This document shows positions 1 through 9,647 of a DNA stretch of 64,000 bases, piece after piece. The DNA comes from Acidobacteriota bacterium (lineage in GTDB: Bacteria > Acidobacteriota > Blastocatellia > Pyrinomonadales > Pyrinomonadaceae), in the NCBI GenBank assembly GCA_029781855.1, contig JAKOVX010000130.1, positions 1 to 64,000 on the forward strand, given 5' to 3'. Each line of letters begins with the position of its first letter. Position 1 is the first letter of the stretch. A program made the position numbers and the translations under genes. Under the pieces are notes generated by a model that worked only from the letters and a program-made list of their open reading frames with translations, was not told the DNA's origin and did no database searches.

Positions 1-7
1 TCAACTG

Positions 8-964
8 TCACTTCGGCACTTTAGCGAGATAGCCTATGAATTCCCCGCATGACCAACCGCATAGCAAAATGAACGCGACCGGCAAAGTTGAGATCATTCG
101 CGTTACCGTAAGTCTCTGTCGCAACATATGACGGAAGCTGCGAAATAGTATCAATGCAGGAAGAAGAGGCGTCCCGGCCGCGTAAAAAATGCGGGGCAGA
201 AAGCCAAGTCCGGACGCCCGGGTTTCGGCAAAAACCCTTCCCCATTCAACACGTTCGCCGAGAACGTTAAGAAATGTGAGTTTTTGCCTTTTCTGGAAAA
301 CAACCGGCCGGTCATCCAAAAAAAGTGTCTGTCCCTTCGAGCGCATCGCCCAGTGTACGGTAGTCTCGTGATAGGCATCCTGCCAAATTGATCGGGCGGA
401 CTCCAGAGCTTCGCGCTTGTATGCCAAATTTACATCCGAAACATACTTGACCGGGCCGGGTTCAAACGGCCGGCCGTATCGGCCAAAATCGCAAAAATAG
501 ACGGCTCGATTGATCACCTTGTCGACTCCATTCTCGACGGCTCCACCGATAACATCGTAGGGCTGCTCATGGGAAACAAGGATCTGCTCTACCCAATCGT
601 CTGCGGGCAGCGCGTGATCTTCGGTCATGGCAATGATCCGCCCCCTGGACAGATGTAGTCCAACGGACCGGCGCCGATCGTAAAGCCGGTGTTGGTGCGA
701 CGGTGTTTTCCCGGAATCGGCCAGGCCCAGATCTTCGATCAAATGAAATCTTACCTTGGGATATTGAGGTGTTAGTTCACCAACGTCAGAGGACCATTTG
801 TCGTAGGGCACGATAACTTCTGAAGTCTCGAAATCCAATTGCGGACAAAGCTGATTCAGGTTTTCCACTATCGCTTCTTTGCCGCTAACGACCGTAATGA
901 CGATACTTAAAGCTATTTCCGCCCCGGCATTCCGATCGTCAGTCATCAATTCGCTATTCGACAC
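8..964 (-). CDS. Family-2-like glycosyltransferase with C-terminal membrane segments
   Basis: The protein has 318 residues and reads as a GT-A fold glycosyltransferase, which would transfer a sugar from a nucleotide donor to a cell-surface or lipid acceptor. The first strand of the fold is the hydrophobic run ALSIVITVVSG near residues 17-27. An acidic MTEDHALPADDW stretch near residue 112 sits where family-2 enzymes carry their metal/donor-binding acidic motif. The last ~60 residues (from about 258) are hydrophobic and probably membrane-associated. The GTG start at 964 is preceded by AGGAAC at SD distance; an ATG six codons in is the alternative. No partner gene lies to the right, and the left neighbour is outside the window. 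The family call is fairly good, but the substrate cannot be named. Confidence 0.75.
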   Translation of the reverse strand: MSNSELMTDDRNAGAEIALSIVITVVSGKEAIVENLNQLCPQLDFETSEVIVPYDKWSSDVGELTPQYPKVRFHLIEDLGLADSGKTPSHQHRLYDRRRSVGLHLSRGRIIAMTEDHALPADDWVEQILVSHEQPYDVIGGAVENGVDKVINRAVYFCDFGRYGRPFEPGPVKYVSDVNLAYKREALESARSIWQDAYHETTVHWAMRSKGQTLFLDDRPVVFQKRQKLTFLNVLGERVEWGRVFAETRASGLGFLPRIFYAAGTPLLPALILFRSFRHMLRQRLTVTRMISTLPVAFILLCGWSCGEFIGYLAKVPK

Positions 965-1511
965 CGGAGTTCCTGAAATTGCCCGGGATGACCGAAAAAC
1001 GCAGATCGTCGAATTCCCCCGAAAACAAAACTGTCCTCAATCTGTTGCTCACACATCGATACTTCGGGCTACAACGTTTACACCAGTTAGGTGATCGCTA
1101 CCGGTGAATTCATCAATGAGTCGCTTCTATTTAAAAGCAGTATTTACTGGCCGCCATCAAATTGGCCGCCAAGTACCCGAAGGAAGCTGCGCTCCGCAGC
1201 AATGCGTTTCTATCGATTCGACCGTAATATTATCTCGGATCGGCACAGTCATGCATCAGAGAAAACGACTATAAGGCCTTGTCGTTTTGTCCGAAGAAAA
1301 TGAAATATGTCACTCAAGTTCAACGGGGCCGTGAAAAGTGAAGTGTGGACGGGTTAACAAATCCATCCGCGAGTTGGCGTCGAAGGCTAGTGATTTGAAC
1401 CGCTTTTGCCAAACGGGCGGCTGGTGATCCGAACAGCGAGGATCTGTGCGGCGGTATGCGGCCCGATGGAAACTTGTCGCCCAGGCTGACCGGCTTGCTG
1501 AAGTCGACGTT
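965..1511. other. Intergenic region without a supported gene
   Basis: About 550 bases between the glycosyltransferase start and the terminator-like hairpin of the next gene. Short open frames exist on both strands, but none has a credible ribosome binding site or a protein-like composition. I see nothing else here beyond the presumed promoter of the glycosyltransferase. Confidence 0.5.
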
Positions 1512-1549
1512 AAGGAAGGGCTCCGCCGGAATCGGCGGAGCCTTTCCTT
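1512..1549 (-). terminator. Terminator-like hairpin after the 1320-residue secreted protein
   Basis: Arms 1512-1528 and 1533-1549 pair over 17 positions with one mismatch around a GAAT loop. The core is GGCTCCGCCG/CGGCGGAGCC. It starts 18 bases after the stop of the minus-strand gene. There is no strong T-run, so it may be an imperfect or bidirectional terminator. Confidence 0.6.
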
Positions 1550-1566
1550 GCCTAAGTTCGAAGAGT

Positions 1567-4500
1567 CTACTGAGCCGTAAAATCCAACCCATCGATCGCA
1601 TCGGTTAGGTTTACGAGACGAGTCGCGAAAGTGAATCGTTTCGACGAAACGCTTACGGTGTAAGTTTGCCCGACCTCGACATCCGTAAAGCTGTAGTACC
1701 CGAACGCGCTGGTGATCGCCGATCGCGTATGACCCGCCTGGTCGGAAATCATGACCACCGCATTTCGCAAGCCCTGCCCGTTAGAAGTCAGAACCCGTCC
1801 CGAAACCGTCACTCCGGCAGCCGTCGGAGCGAGTATTCCGACAGTCCAGTCCGAGAAGGCGGATACACCGTTAAGAGTAAACGTGTTCGTTGCCGTATTG
1901 ACCGTCGTCGGCGTGTACATGCCGTTACTCCCGCCGGAATTGCGGATGATCACATAGCTCGCCTCCGGTGGGCTTGGCGGAAGATCAGCATCGAGGTAGG
2001 TCAGCGAGATATTCGCAGACGTCACACCGCCGATCGGGGTCAGGCTCCAATACCGCTTTGGTGAAGTAGTTGTCTGGACGCCCGGTATATAAGCCTCAAC
2101 GGGAGTAACGCTGAAATTGCCCGTTCCCACGATCCCGCTAAGGCTCGCCGGCGAATATCCGAGAGCCGTACCGACCGGGAACAGATAGGTTCCCGACGGA
2201 TCGACGCACCTTATCAGGCTGCCCTTAACATAACTCGTCGAACTTCCGCCGGTGATTGCCGACGGCGAACAGGTGTTGACCGTGATAGTGTTGCCGCCGG
2301 TGTCAACGATACGGCCGGATCCGAGCGACAGGCTTGCCACGGAAACACTGGATGTGTTGGTCGGGTTGTTGGTAACGCCAGAGGTCGGAATTATCGCCGC
2401 GTCGCCTGAACCCGGAAGCCCGCCCGATGACCAGTTTCCGGGGTTGTTCCAATCGCTGCTGACCGCCCCCGTCCAGACCCTCGGTGTCGTGTAACAGATC
2501 GTAACATCGCCAAGCGTTGGGGTGACAGTGTTGTTGGTCGTGGCGAAAATGGCCTTGTACTTCAAATACCTGTTGCCGTCGAACTGGCTAAGCGACGCTC
2601 CGTTCGTAAAATAAGTCGCGGACGTCCCATTAGGACCAACGAAATTGAACGGCCCAAAAGGACTGTTGCTCGCCGCCGCCTGGAATAGAAGCGACGTATT
2701 TGCCGGAACTGTTGCATTCCACGATATGGTTCCCCACGTCGTCGTCCCAGCGGAAACCGGATTTGAGTCCTTTACGGCCGAGACCAGATCGCCGGTAGCG
2801 GAGTAACCGTTATTCATGTAGACCTTGAATCCAAGATCACGTCCACCGACTGTCGTGTCAGCCGTCCAGGTAGAACCACTATTGGCCGACGTCACTCTTT
2901 GGCCGTTCGCGTATGGATTGCTGTTTACCGTCCCAGTTCCTGCACAACTGCACACATATGCGTAGGTACCAGTGGAAGGATTTGAAGTCGCCCGGACGAC
3001 GATAGCATAACGTGTACCGGCGGTAACGCTGAGCGGGCTTGAAAAGGTCACAGAGTAGTATCCTCCCGCACCGCTGTTGAACCCGGCTAGCGTAGCTGAT
3101 GCTAGGTCGGCACCCGTCGGAACAGGTGTCGCTCCGCTAGTGGCCCGGACCGATACCGTCAAGTTGGGCGTCGTGCCGGTACAGCCACTGCAAAATAGGT
3201 CGAGATCGACCTGTGCTATTTTGCCGGAAACCGAAGGGGTAAATGTCTGTCCGGTCCATGATGTTGAAGTCATTGCAAAACCGCTCGATGTCACAGTAGT
3301 ATTTTGCTGTTCTACTGCTGTTGGATTCGTGAGAACCGCATCACCTGCGCTTACAGATAGGTCGGTATTGGTCGTCACTCCGGTTTGAAAATCGGTTTGC
3401 GTCGTGTCGGTAAGACAAGCGCCCGAGTCGGCCGTTGCTAAAGAAAAATTCTGGGCGACGGTTGAACCGCTCGAGAGAATGAGATTAGTCGCGGTATCCG
3501 AGACGTAGCCGGTCGCATCTGCCTTATCGACCGGATATGTGCCCGGCGGTAACGCCGAGAAGGAATAGTAACCGCTGGCATTTGTCGTCGTTGTGCGACT
3601 CCCGAGCGTAACGGTTGCGCCGTTGATCGGAAGGCCGGTCACGGTAGATGATACAGTTCCCTCGATGCTTCCGTTTGAGAGCGGTATACAAGACGGATAC
3701 GCGAACGAACCTATCCTTGTCTGATGATTGAGTCCGTCGACCGCGTAATACATATTCGTGTACCAAAATGTACAACCATCTGGATCGAGCGTCATCGCGC
3801 TGTAGTCGCCCCAGCGAGTGCAGGTTCCGCCGCAGCTACCGGTCTGCGTTCCTGTGCCTTGAATCAATGTCTGCTCGGTTTGGCTAAACGTATTCGCGGC
3901 GTCACCGTCCAGCCGTCCGGCGTATTTTATCGCGGGCTTGGTCGTACTGCTCGAAGTACTGTACCCGAGTGCTAGATCACCGGCCCGATCAACTGCCAAA
4001 CTCGGCATAAAGCGGTAAATGACATTAGCTCCGTCGGGGTCCCATGTCGCACCCTGCGCCATACTAGCGGCAACCGTGCCGCCCGTCACATTGACCTGAT
4101 ACCAACGCGGAGCAGAAAATCCGGAAGTGTTCGCTCGACGAACCGTGTGTGTCGCCCACAGCGATTCGACACCTCCAATGTTGGAGTATTGATTTTGCAT
4201 CATCGCCCGGATCTGCAGCACATCAAGAGCATTTCCGCCTAGCGATGGGGCGTTCGGTACCGAGGCGTTTGGCCAACTCGACGGCGCTGTTTGAAGCTCG
4301 GGCCCAGTAAATGTCGAAATCGATATTCGATCCCAATCGACGTGAAACTTGTAAATCGTGACGGCATTTAAGTATTGCCAGGTCGCCAGGTAATAATTTG
4401 GACTTCCCGGAGGCGGAGTTCCTGTCTGTATTCGAGCGTTAGACGGCAAAATGGTGAAATCCGAAGCTGGTGCGTCGAACGACACAACCTGGACAGTCGG

Positions 4501-5529
4501 GGCGCCCTCATACATCTGGGCTTTATTTAGAGCGTATACGCGAGGATTCTGAAAGCTTCCGCTTGCAGCGTAATCGAACATGCTCGTGGTCATATAAAGC
4601 CCATCGGGCCAAACGCCAAATTTAGGATAGTCGCCGAGGCCGCCGGTTGTATTGATCGAATAATAATTCCATCCGCCGGCGATAGGGTCGCCGCTTTTCG
4701 AAGCCGCGAAACATTGGAAATTCCCAGGTGGATTGATCACATTTCCGGAGCCGTCGACGGTGAACGCAAAGTCAGTTATGATCCAGCGGTCTTCGAATGA
4801 GTCGTATAGGATCACTGGATCGCCAAAATTGTTGGAGTCGCACAAATTCCCAAAATTGCCGAGACTCATGAAAGTATCGAACGTAAAGGCTGCGACTCTC
4901 ACTCCGTCAGACTTCCGATAGACGCCGATAGACGTGTTAATGGCTTGGATGAAGTATTCGGGCCCCACATCGCCGACCGTGTCCGGCGGATGACCGGCTC
5001 CCCATGTCGCAAAGTCGAGTCCGGCGAAATTCATGATTGGCGGCGGTGCCGTTGCGGACGGACTCGAAACTGCAGGTAATTCCTCATAGTCCTTGTTAAG
5101 CTTGTCATTTGAGCGATCGCCCTCAAGAATCGGTGCCCCGGCCAATACAGGGCTTGGCATTGGGCCTTCACGCTCTATTCGTTCCTTCTTTACTGGCTTG
5201 ACGTATGGCAAAGTTCGAAGGTCTCCGACAAAGCTTCGCCCGGCTTTAACGAGCTTCGACTCAGTCGGTTTGCCGTTATCCTGAGGCGAACGATCGTTTT
5301 CGTCAGCGTATCTCGCAGGTCGACGTTTTCCACCGAATCCGCGGTCCGTATCTCCCCCGGCTGTTTTCCTGTCACGCATATCACGATCGGCCTGAATCGT
5401 TTTCTCGAAGACCTTAAGCTTCGAATGCTTTTTATGTTTTGATCTTGTTTGGGCAGAGGCGGTGGTGACAATGGATCCAAAGATCAACATCACGACGGCG
5501 GACGCAAGGGCAATTCGACGTATATTCAT
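1567..5529 (-). CDS. Large secreted multidomain protein with carboxypeptidase-regulatory-like domains
   Basis: 1320 residues. Residues 1-27 form a signal peptide ending in ASA. Residues 28-135 are a Lys/Arg-rich, low-complexity linker. Residues ~165-600 form one large beta-rich domain with Asp/Trp/Gly motifs such as DPVILYDSFEDRWIITDF, resembling secreted propeller-like domains. Residues ~613-690 look like a carboxypeptidase-regulatory-like (beta-sandwich) domain (GTVSSTVTGLPINGATVTL). A jelly-roll-like region with SGKIAQVDLDLFCSG follows near residue 760. The last ~240 residues combine a module ending in FSDWTVG with a final beta-sandwich of ~80 residues. Both are also found in the nuclease at 10558-12273, and the final part also in 6250-7665. 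It is likely exported or surface-bound. The function is unknown; adhesion or extracellular enzyme scaffolding is a guess. Confidence 0.85.
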   Translation of the reverse strand: MNIRRIALASAVVMLIFGSIVTTASAQTRSKHKKHSKLKVFEKTIQADRDMRDRKTAGGDTDRGFGGKRRPARYADENDRSPQDNGKPTESKLVKAGRSFVGDLRTLPYVKPVKKERIEREGPMPSPVLAGAPILEGDRSNDKLNKDYEELPAVSSPSATAPPPIMNFAGLDFATWGAGHPPDTVGDVGPEYFIQAINTSIGVYRKSDGVRVAAFTFDTFMSLGNFGNLCDSNNFGDPVILYDSFEDRWIITDFAFTVDGSGNVINPPGNFQCFAASKSGDPIAGGWNYYSINTTGGLGDYPKFGVWPDGLYMTTSMFDYAASGSFQNPRVYALNKAQMYEGAPTVQVVSFDAPASDFTILPSNARIQTGTPPPGSPNYYLATWQYLNAVTIYKFHVDWDRISISTFTGPELQTAPSSWPNASVPNAPSLGGNALDVLQIRAMMQNQYSNIGGVESLWATHTVRRANTSGFSAPRWYQVNVTGGTVAASMAQGATWDPDGANVIYRFMPSLAVDRAGDLALGYSTSSSTTKPAIKYAGRLDGDAANTFSQTEQTLIQGTGTQTGSCGGTCTRWGDYSAMTLDPDGCTFWYTNMYYAVDGLNHQTRIGSFAYPSCIPLSNGSIEGTVSSTVTGLPINGATVTLGSRTTTTNASGYYSFSALPPGTYPVDKADATGYVSDTATNLILSSGSTVAQNFSLATADSGACLTDTTQTDFQTGVTTNTDLSVSAGDAVLTNPTAVEQQNTTVTSSGFAMTSTSWTGQTFTPSVSGKIAQVDLDLFCSGCTGTTPNLTVSVRATSGATPVPTGADLASATLAGFNSGAGGYYSVTFSSPLSVTAGTRYAIVVRATSNPSTGTYAYVCSCAGTGTVNSNPYANGQRVTSANSGSTWTADTTVGGRDLGFKVYMNNGYSATGDLVSAVKDSNPVSAGTTTWGTISWNATVPANTSLLFQAAASNSPFGPFNFVGPNGTSATYFTNGASLSQFDGNRYLKYKAIFATTNNTVTPTLGDVTICYTTPRVWTGAVSSDWNNPGNWSSGGLPGSGDAAIIPTSGVTNNPTNTSSVSVASLSLGSGRIVDTGGNTITVNTCSPSAITGGSSTSYVKGSLIRCVDPSGTYLFPVGTALGYSPASLSGIVGTGNFSVTPVEAYIPGVQTTTSPKRYWSLTPIGGVTSANISLTYLDADLPPSPPEASYVIIRNSGGSNGMYTPTTVNTATNTFTLNGVSAFSDWTVGILAPTAAGVTVSGRVLTSNGQGLRNAVVMISDQAGHTRSAITSAFGYYSFTDVEVGQTYTVSVSSKRFTFATRLVNLTDAIDGLDFTAQ

Positions 5530-5611
5530 TTTAAGCTATCGCTCCTCTAAACTAACTAAGGGGAATGCCGTTAGGGCTTTCCGACATATGTGAGGTTGGT
5601 CTGAACGAACT

Positions 5612-5920
5612 TTACTTTTCGTTCGATTTCGGTGTGGGGAAAGGTTTCGGTTCGATCTTTGGTTCTCTGACGGACGCCGTACCGCGTCGCACCGGTTTGC
5701 CCGGCGGAATATCGCGCAGGTCACCGTTAAATTCACCCGCCTTTTCCGTTTTCAACTCGCTGACAGGACGCTTGGATCTATGTAGATCGGTTCGATGTTT
5801 CTTGTGACAGTGTACTGTTGACGCTTTAAGTTTTGACACGTTTGACTGGGCCGATATTTGAACCGCCGTCCCAATTACGGCGATAGCCATACAGACCGAC
5901 ATAGGCACGTTTGCATTCAT
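5612..5920 (-). CDS. Small secreted protein, truncated paralogue of the neighbouring 1320-residue protein
   Basis: From the ATG at 5920 it encodes 102 residues: a signal peptide (hydrophobic MSVCMAIAVIGTAVQISAQ) and then a basic, proline-rich tail. The tail FNGDLRDIPPGKPVRR matches FVGDLRTLPYVKPVKK in the linker of the adjacent 1320-residue protein, and both have a run of Lys/His after the signal peptide. It therefore looks like the N-terminal piece of a duplicated gene whose large domain is missing. It may be a remnant or a short secreted peptide still in use. TTG codons at 5923-5926 are alternative starts. No other function can be assigned. Confidence 0.5.
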   Translation of the reverse strand: MNANVPMSVCMAIAVIGTAVQISAQSNVSKLKASTVHCHKKHRTDLHRSKRPVSELKTEKAGEFNGDLRDIPPGKPVRRGTASVREPKIEPKPFPTPKSNEK

Positions 5921-6191
5921 CAACAAAAACCGAATACCAATTTGTTAAGGGGAAGAAAAAAGCACTGGAAGTAGAACAACAATGCCCATTAATTTTCAGG
6001 CACAATCGTACTGATTATTTAACGATTCCGCAAACGTAATTTTCGACTACGAAAGTCCGAGAGCCTGCCGATATCGAGCATGAATTCTTAAATCAGAAGA
6101 GCAATAGACAACACTCGGCTGAGCCCGCTCTCGCAGATCGACTTCCCGGAAAGTCAAAGATGATCGCAGGGGATCAAAAGCAATAAAATAA

Positions 6192-6224
6192 GAGTGCCCC
6201 TGTTTATCCGAAACAGAGGCACTC
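6192..6224 (-). terminator. Rho-independent terminator of the 471-residue secreted protein
   Basis: Arms 6192-6205 and 6211-6224 pair over 14 positions with one G:T-type mismatch and a five-base loop. Read on the minus strand, the stem is followed by a T-rich stretch (CTTATTTTATT). It begins about 25 bases after the stop of the minus-strand gene at 6250. Confidence 0.8.
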
Positions 6225-6249
6225 CCACCGGGAACTAAACGATCTCGAT

Positions 6250-7665
6250 CTATTGACCGGCAATAAAATCAACACCGCTTAATGCATCTTCCAACGTGAC
6301 GAATCGCGGAGTAAACATACCGAACTTCGATTTGACAGTCATTACGTAGCTGCGGCCGGTCGGAAGATCGGGAAGGACGTAATATCCGAATCCAGAAGTC
6401 ATTGTGGTCCGGACAGTACCGTCCGAGTCGGTGGCTACCACGGTCGCGTTTCTAATACCGTTTCCGTTGGCATTCATCACCCGCCCACTGATCGAAGTGT
6501 TCGCGGCGCTCGGGACAAGCTGAGAATTCAAAAATGTGCAAGTCACGAATTCCTGCTCGTCGACGATAATCGAGGCAGTGCCCGTAGCCAAGTCCACGGT
6601 ACTGTTATTAACACTCGGAAATCCTCCTCCTCGTTCAACGCAGCTGATATCAGCCAGAGAATACCCGGACCCGGCTACAGGGAGTTCAGTGATCGTAATC
6701 ATATTCGAAGGGCCAAACGATCTGATGTTCGCGTTAGTTATGCTCCCTCCGCCGAATTGAGATGGGTCATTATCAACCAGTGAAAACCCGCTCATTCCAA
6801 AATTCGCCGATGACGAGAATGGGAACGACCGGGACGATGAAAATGAGCCATCGAGATTTGCCACAAGTTTAACTATCGTGACCGATCCGGGAAAGATGAT
6901 CGTGTTGACATCAACCGATCGATCCTGCCCATTGACCCGCGTGTGATAGGGGAAACCCTGGATCGTTATAACCGTGCTGTCAAGGCCCCACTCAGCACGT
7001 CTTCCGATATGAGCGCTCCAAGCCAAAACAACGGTTCCGGTCGGGCCGAACGTAAAATTGACCGTGATCGATCGGGTGCTGTCGCCGGCATAACTTCCGG
7101 TCAAATTGTAGGCCGAAACACTACCGATAGTGCCGCCGAACATCGTAAAAACCCCGGGTATCTGAGTGATGTCGTCACTATTGCCGGGAATATGATCGAA
7201 TCCGGCTGTTACATCCGGATCCGTCGGTATCGGATAAGTCGTGTTGCTTGCCAGACTACAGCCCGCAACTCCGCTGCACGGATCGTTCCCTGCAACGTCC
7301 GTACGATTGTAGGTGGTTAGGTAGTCAAAAGCGTGGCGACCACTCTTTGTGGTGTCCCATTCAATTGTAATTGAAGAAGTGGTTCCGGTGACGCCCGAAT
7401 AGACAAGCCGGTACGGCACCGATTCACCTTCGTTGAACTGAGCGTTACTTGGCACAAGATCGCCACTAAGCCAGTTAGTGCCGGCACATGGTTGTCGGGG
7501 CGCCGGAGCAGCTCCATTGGCACACTGATCCAGGTTCGGATTGGCCTGTGGAGCTGCTTTTTGGGCCGTAATGATGATTGCTGTCGATGCGATGATCGCG
7601 AGCAGCATTAGCAATGTTACAGAAAGTGACTTCAAGTTGTCGGACACGGGAACGAGGAATTTCAT
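6250..7665 (-). CDS. Secreted protein with prealbumin-like and carboxypeptidase-regulatory-like domains
   Basis: The ATG at 7665, preceded by AAGGCG, gives 471 residues. A longer frame reaches 7755, but its extra N-terminus is not signal-like. Residues 1-40 are a signal peptide (LLMLLAIIASTAIIITA). The next ~240 residues are an unrecognised beta-rich domain. Residues ~260-380 contain the pattern VTIVKLV...FSFSLVDND...ITELPVAGSGYSLADISC...VTCTFLN, typical of prealbumin-like fold repeats in surface proteins. The last ~80 residues (SGRVMNANGNGIRNATVV...) are the same tail module as in the 1320-residue protein and the secreted nuclease. It is likely exported or surface-attached. No enzyme motif is visible. 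Confidence 0.75.
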   Translation of the reverse strand: MKFLVPVSDNLKSLSVTLLMLLAIIASTAIIITAQKAAPQANPNLDQCANGAAPAPRQPCAGTNWLSGDLVPSNAQFNEGESVPYRLVYSGVTGTTSSITIEWDTTKSGRHAFDYLTTYNRTDVAGNDPCSGVAGCSLASNTTYPIPTDPDVTAGFDHIPGNSDDITQIPGVFTMFGGTIGSVSAYNLTGSYAGDSTRSITVNFTFGPTGTVVLAWSAHIGRRAEWGLDSTVITIQGFPYHTRVNGQDRSVDVNTIIFPGSVTIVKLVANLDGSFSSSRSFPFSSSANFGMSGFSLVDNDPSQFGGGSITNANIRSFGPSNMITITELPVAGSGYSLADISCVERGGGFPSVNNSTVDLATGTASIIVDEQEFVTCTFLNSQLVPSAANTSISGRVMNANGNGIRNATVVATDSDGTVRTTMTSGFGYYVLPDLPTGRSYVMTVKSKFGMFTPRFVTLEDALSGVDFIAGQ

Positions 7666-8552
7666 AATATTCGCCTTTTTAGTTCTAAGATAACCACCTG
7701 GCAATTTGTTCGCCGAAAGCAGCGCACCAAATGCCGAATAGCAACGATATTCCACATATTTGACGGGCGTGAGAACCCTTCGTGCAAATGCACGTCGCTA
7801 TGCCTCAAACAGGAACGGATTCAAACATTTAACAAGACCTTAGAACGATTGTCAACAATTTTCTTCTAAAACATTTCGCGTCACCCGAAATCGGAATGAT
7901 CCATGAATGGACTCATCGAGACTGCCATCTGGCATCACCGGGGGCCCTTGGGGTTTTCACGAAGATATCCGGTTCCTCAAGTGCAACCATAAAAGCAGCA
8001 GTCTGTGCCGTTCGAATTTACTTATCTGCCGCGGCTCTGCCGCGGCAGTTCAACAAGCTCTGATGCTCTAAGACATATCTATCGGTCCGGTCGACATTCG
8101 GGGACTCTAGTTGGATGTTCTTAGCCGGTCCAAAGCCTCCGAGGAAAGCCACAGCGCGAATATTGAAATAAGTGGTCTTCTGAATGATCCCCACCAATAT
8201 GTTCGTTGCTTCCTCCCCGAGCAAAGTAGAAGAGATCATTTCGACAGACTCTGCACTCCTCTTCAAAACTCACTTGGAAAAAACGTCTCAAGGACTCTAT
8301 CGGACATATAAGATGCCGCTTTAACCCCGAACCGGCTATCCGTCCCCCGTAGCGACTTTAGGGCGAATACTTCGCCACGGAAGCGTTGCCGGATCGCTGG
8401 AGCAGTTAGACAGGTCAGTTCAAAGACCGGTTATTTGCCTAAAGGTTTCCCGAACATTTTCTGACACATCCATAATTTTTCGACGTGGCACACTCCCAGA
8501 CAAGTAAAGGGTGTCTTGATCGGTTGGTTTGCAGTCCAGGATAAACCGGGGG
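7666..8552. other. Long intergenic region; no supported gene
   Basis: About 890 bases. The only open frame of note is an 82-codon minus-strand frame at 8018-8266 (starting MKRSAESVEMISSTL). Its composition is plausible, but it has no recognisable family, so I do not call it. The region must hold the promoter of the secreted protein to the left. The rest may be decayed sequence. Confidence 0.4.
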
Positions 8553-8630
8553 TTGACTGCCGTGGTAAAGTTTTAGAAAACGATCTTTTGTTGGGGAAAT
8601 TCGTCTGGAAGAAAACTGCCAGAGAGTGAT
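8553..8630 (+). promoter_or_regulatory. Conserved leader of HTH protein A (duplicated copy 1)
   Basis: These 78 bases align without gaps to 9570-9647, the leader of the tandem paralogue. By hand, 58 of 78 positions agree. The blocks that are kept are TTGACT, TGGTA-AGTT (a possible -10 element TAAAGT), AAAACGATCTTTTG, GGAAATTCGTCTGGA and TGCCAGAGA. The AAA-C-GATC-T-TTT block is a near-palindrome and could be an operator. The distance from TTGACT to the -10-like box is too short for a standard sigma-70 pair, so the exact promoter is uncertain. Confidence 0.55.
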
Positions 8631-9185
8631 ATGCCACGAGCTAAAGCGGCAAAATTAAAGAACCAGCGCCGGGCAACTAAGAAAGAACGACAGGCGAGGA
8701 CCGCTCAGATGGCAAACATCTATTTGAACGGCGGCCTGACGCTGCAGGAGATCGCCTCGCTGTATGGTATTACTCGACAGGCTGTATCCTTTCGTCTAGC
8801 CGGTGCAGGTGTACAGATGCGACCGCGAAGAAGGATTTGCGAAGATCTCGACCATGCCTCGGAAGAATTGAGAAGACTTTATGTCGAGGAATTCGTATCC
8901 ATCCAAAATTTGGCTGACCGCTATCAAACCTCTATCGAGCGGGTTAGGAGTAGACTATCCGAACTGGGAGTAACATTACGAAAAGGCTCCGGCCCGAAGT
9001 ATCCCAAACTCGAAAGGATGAAGGTCGGCGAATCAGTCCTCCTCCCAAAACCGATCCCCAAACGCGCCACCGATCGCAAATATACCTGGCATGAGAAAAT
9101 TTATTCAGTGGCTCGACGACTTGGTGTTCGATTTTCGGCAGTATCGGTTGACGATCTGACCATAAAGGTAACGCGCGTGGAGTAA
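8631..9185 (+). CDS. Double helix-turn-helix DNA-binding protein, paralogue A
   Basis: 184 residues, very basic at the N-terminus. Residues ~36-62 (GLTLQEIASLYGITRQAVSFRL) are a classic helix-turn-helix with the resolvase/sigma-like signature. A second HTH-like unit, SIQNLADRYQTSIERVRSRL, lies at ~89-112. The C-terminal ~60 residues (KLERMKVGESVLLPKP, then YSVARRLGVRFSAVSVDD, then a basic-hydrophobic end) form a small domain shared by all three paralogues in the window. It resembles a short C-terminal domain seen in some phage/plasmid proteins (pattern: K-x-GES, then ARRLG-x-F, then VTRV). A regulatory or DNA-structuring role is likely; the target is unknown. The gene stands alone, followed by its tandem copy at 9648. 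Confidence 0.75.
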   Translation: MPRAKAAKLKNQRRATKKERQARTAQMANIYLNGGLTLQEIASLYGITRQAVSFRLAGAGVQMRPRRRICEDLDHASEELRRLYVEEFVSIQNLADRYQTSIERVRSRLSELGVTLRKGSGPKYPKLERMKVGESVLLPKPIPKRATDRKYTWHEKIYSVARRLGVRFSAVSVDDLTIKVTRVE

Positions 9186-9569
9186 CGTCATCTGTTTGGA
9201 GGTGGGTCTCGGCGTGGCCGCTATTATTCGATCGGAATGGTCGGACCAAGACTGATCGGAGATACGAATGGCTTTCAACACAATGCTTTTCGATCCTCAA
9301 GAGTGATCCAATCTGTAATTTTCCCGAATTGTCGGAGAGTCTCGGTTCCGGCAAACCTAACCGGCGCTATCTGTATCAGTACTAGATTGTCGCCGTTTAT
9401 TCGCCAACAGTTCTAAATTGCGTAGGTTAATGATTCCGAACTATCAACCGGACGGTTGTCTGATTCTTCAGACTGCTTACCCGTCTGATCCCTTTGGCTC
9501 AGATCATTTACCGCCCACCAGGCATGATGTATTTTGATCGGTCGCTCGATAATGTTTGGGAAGCCCGGT
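9186..9569. other. Spacer between the tandem HTH paralogues
   Basis: About 380 bases, with no open frame I would call. The first bases after each of the two genes also look alike (both contain GGTGGGTCTCGG shortly after the stop). The duplicated unit therefore appears to extend slightly past the coding region. Confidence 0.4.
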
Positions 9570-9647
9570 TTGACTTTGATGGTATAGTTAGGAAAAACGA
9601 TCTTTTGATGAGGAAATTCGTCTGGACGCCGAGTGCCAGAGATCAGT
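9570..9647 (+). promoter_or_regulatory. Conserved leader of HTH protein B (duplicated copy 2)
   Basis: Gap-free counterpart of 8553-8630. It keeps TTGACT, TGGTATAGTT (a better -10-like TATAGT), AAAACGATCTTTTG, GGAAATTCGTCTGGA and TGCCAGAGA. Conservation of a non-coding leader at the same distance from the start supports shared, possibly autogenous, control of both genes. Confidence 0.55.

Noticed and set aside
8018..8266. 82-codon minus-strand frame
   Set aside because: Plausible composition, but no family, weak start and no conserved neighbour; kept only as a remark in the intergenic entry.
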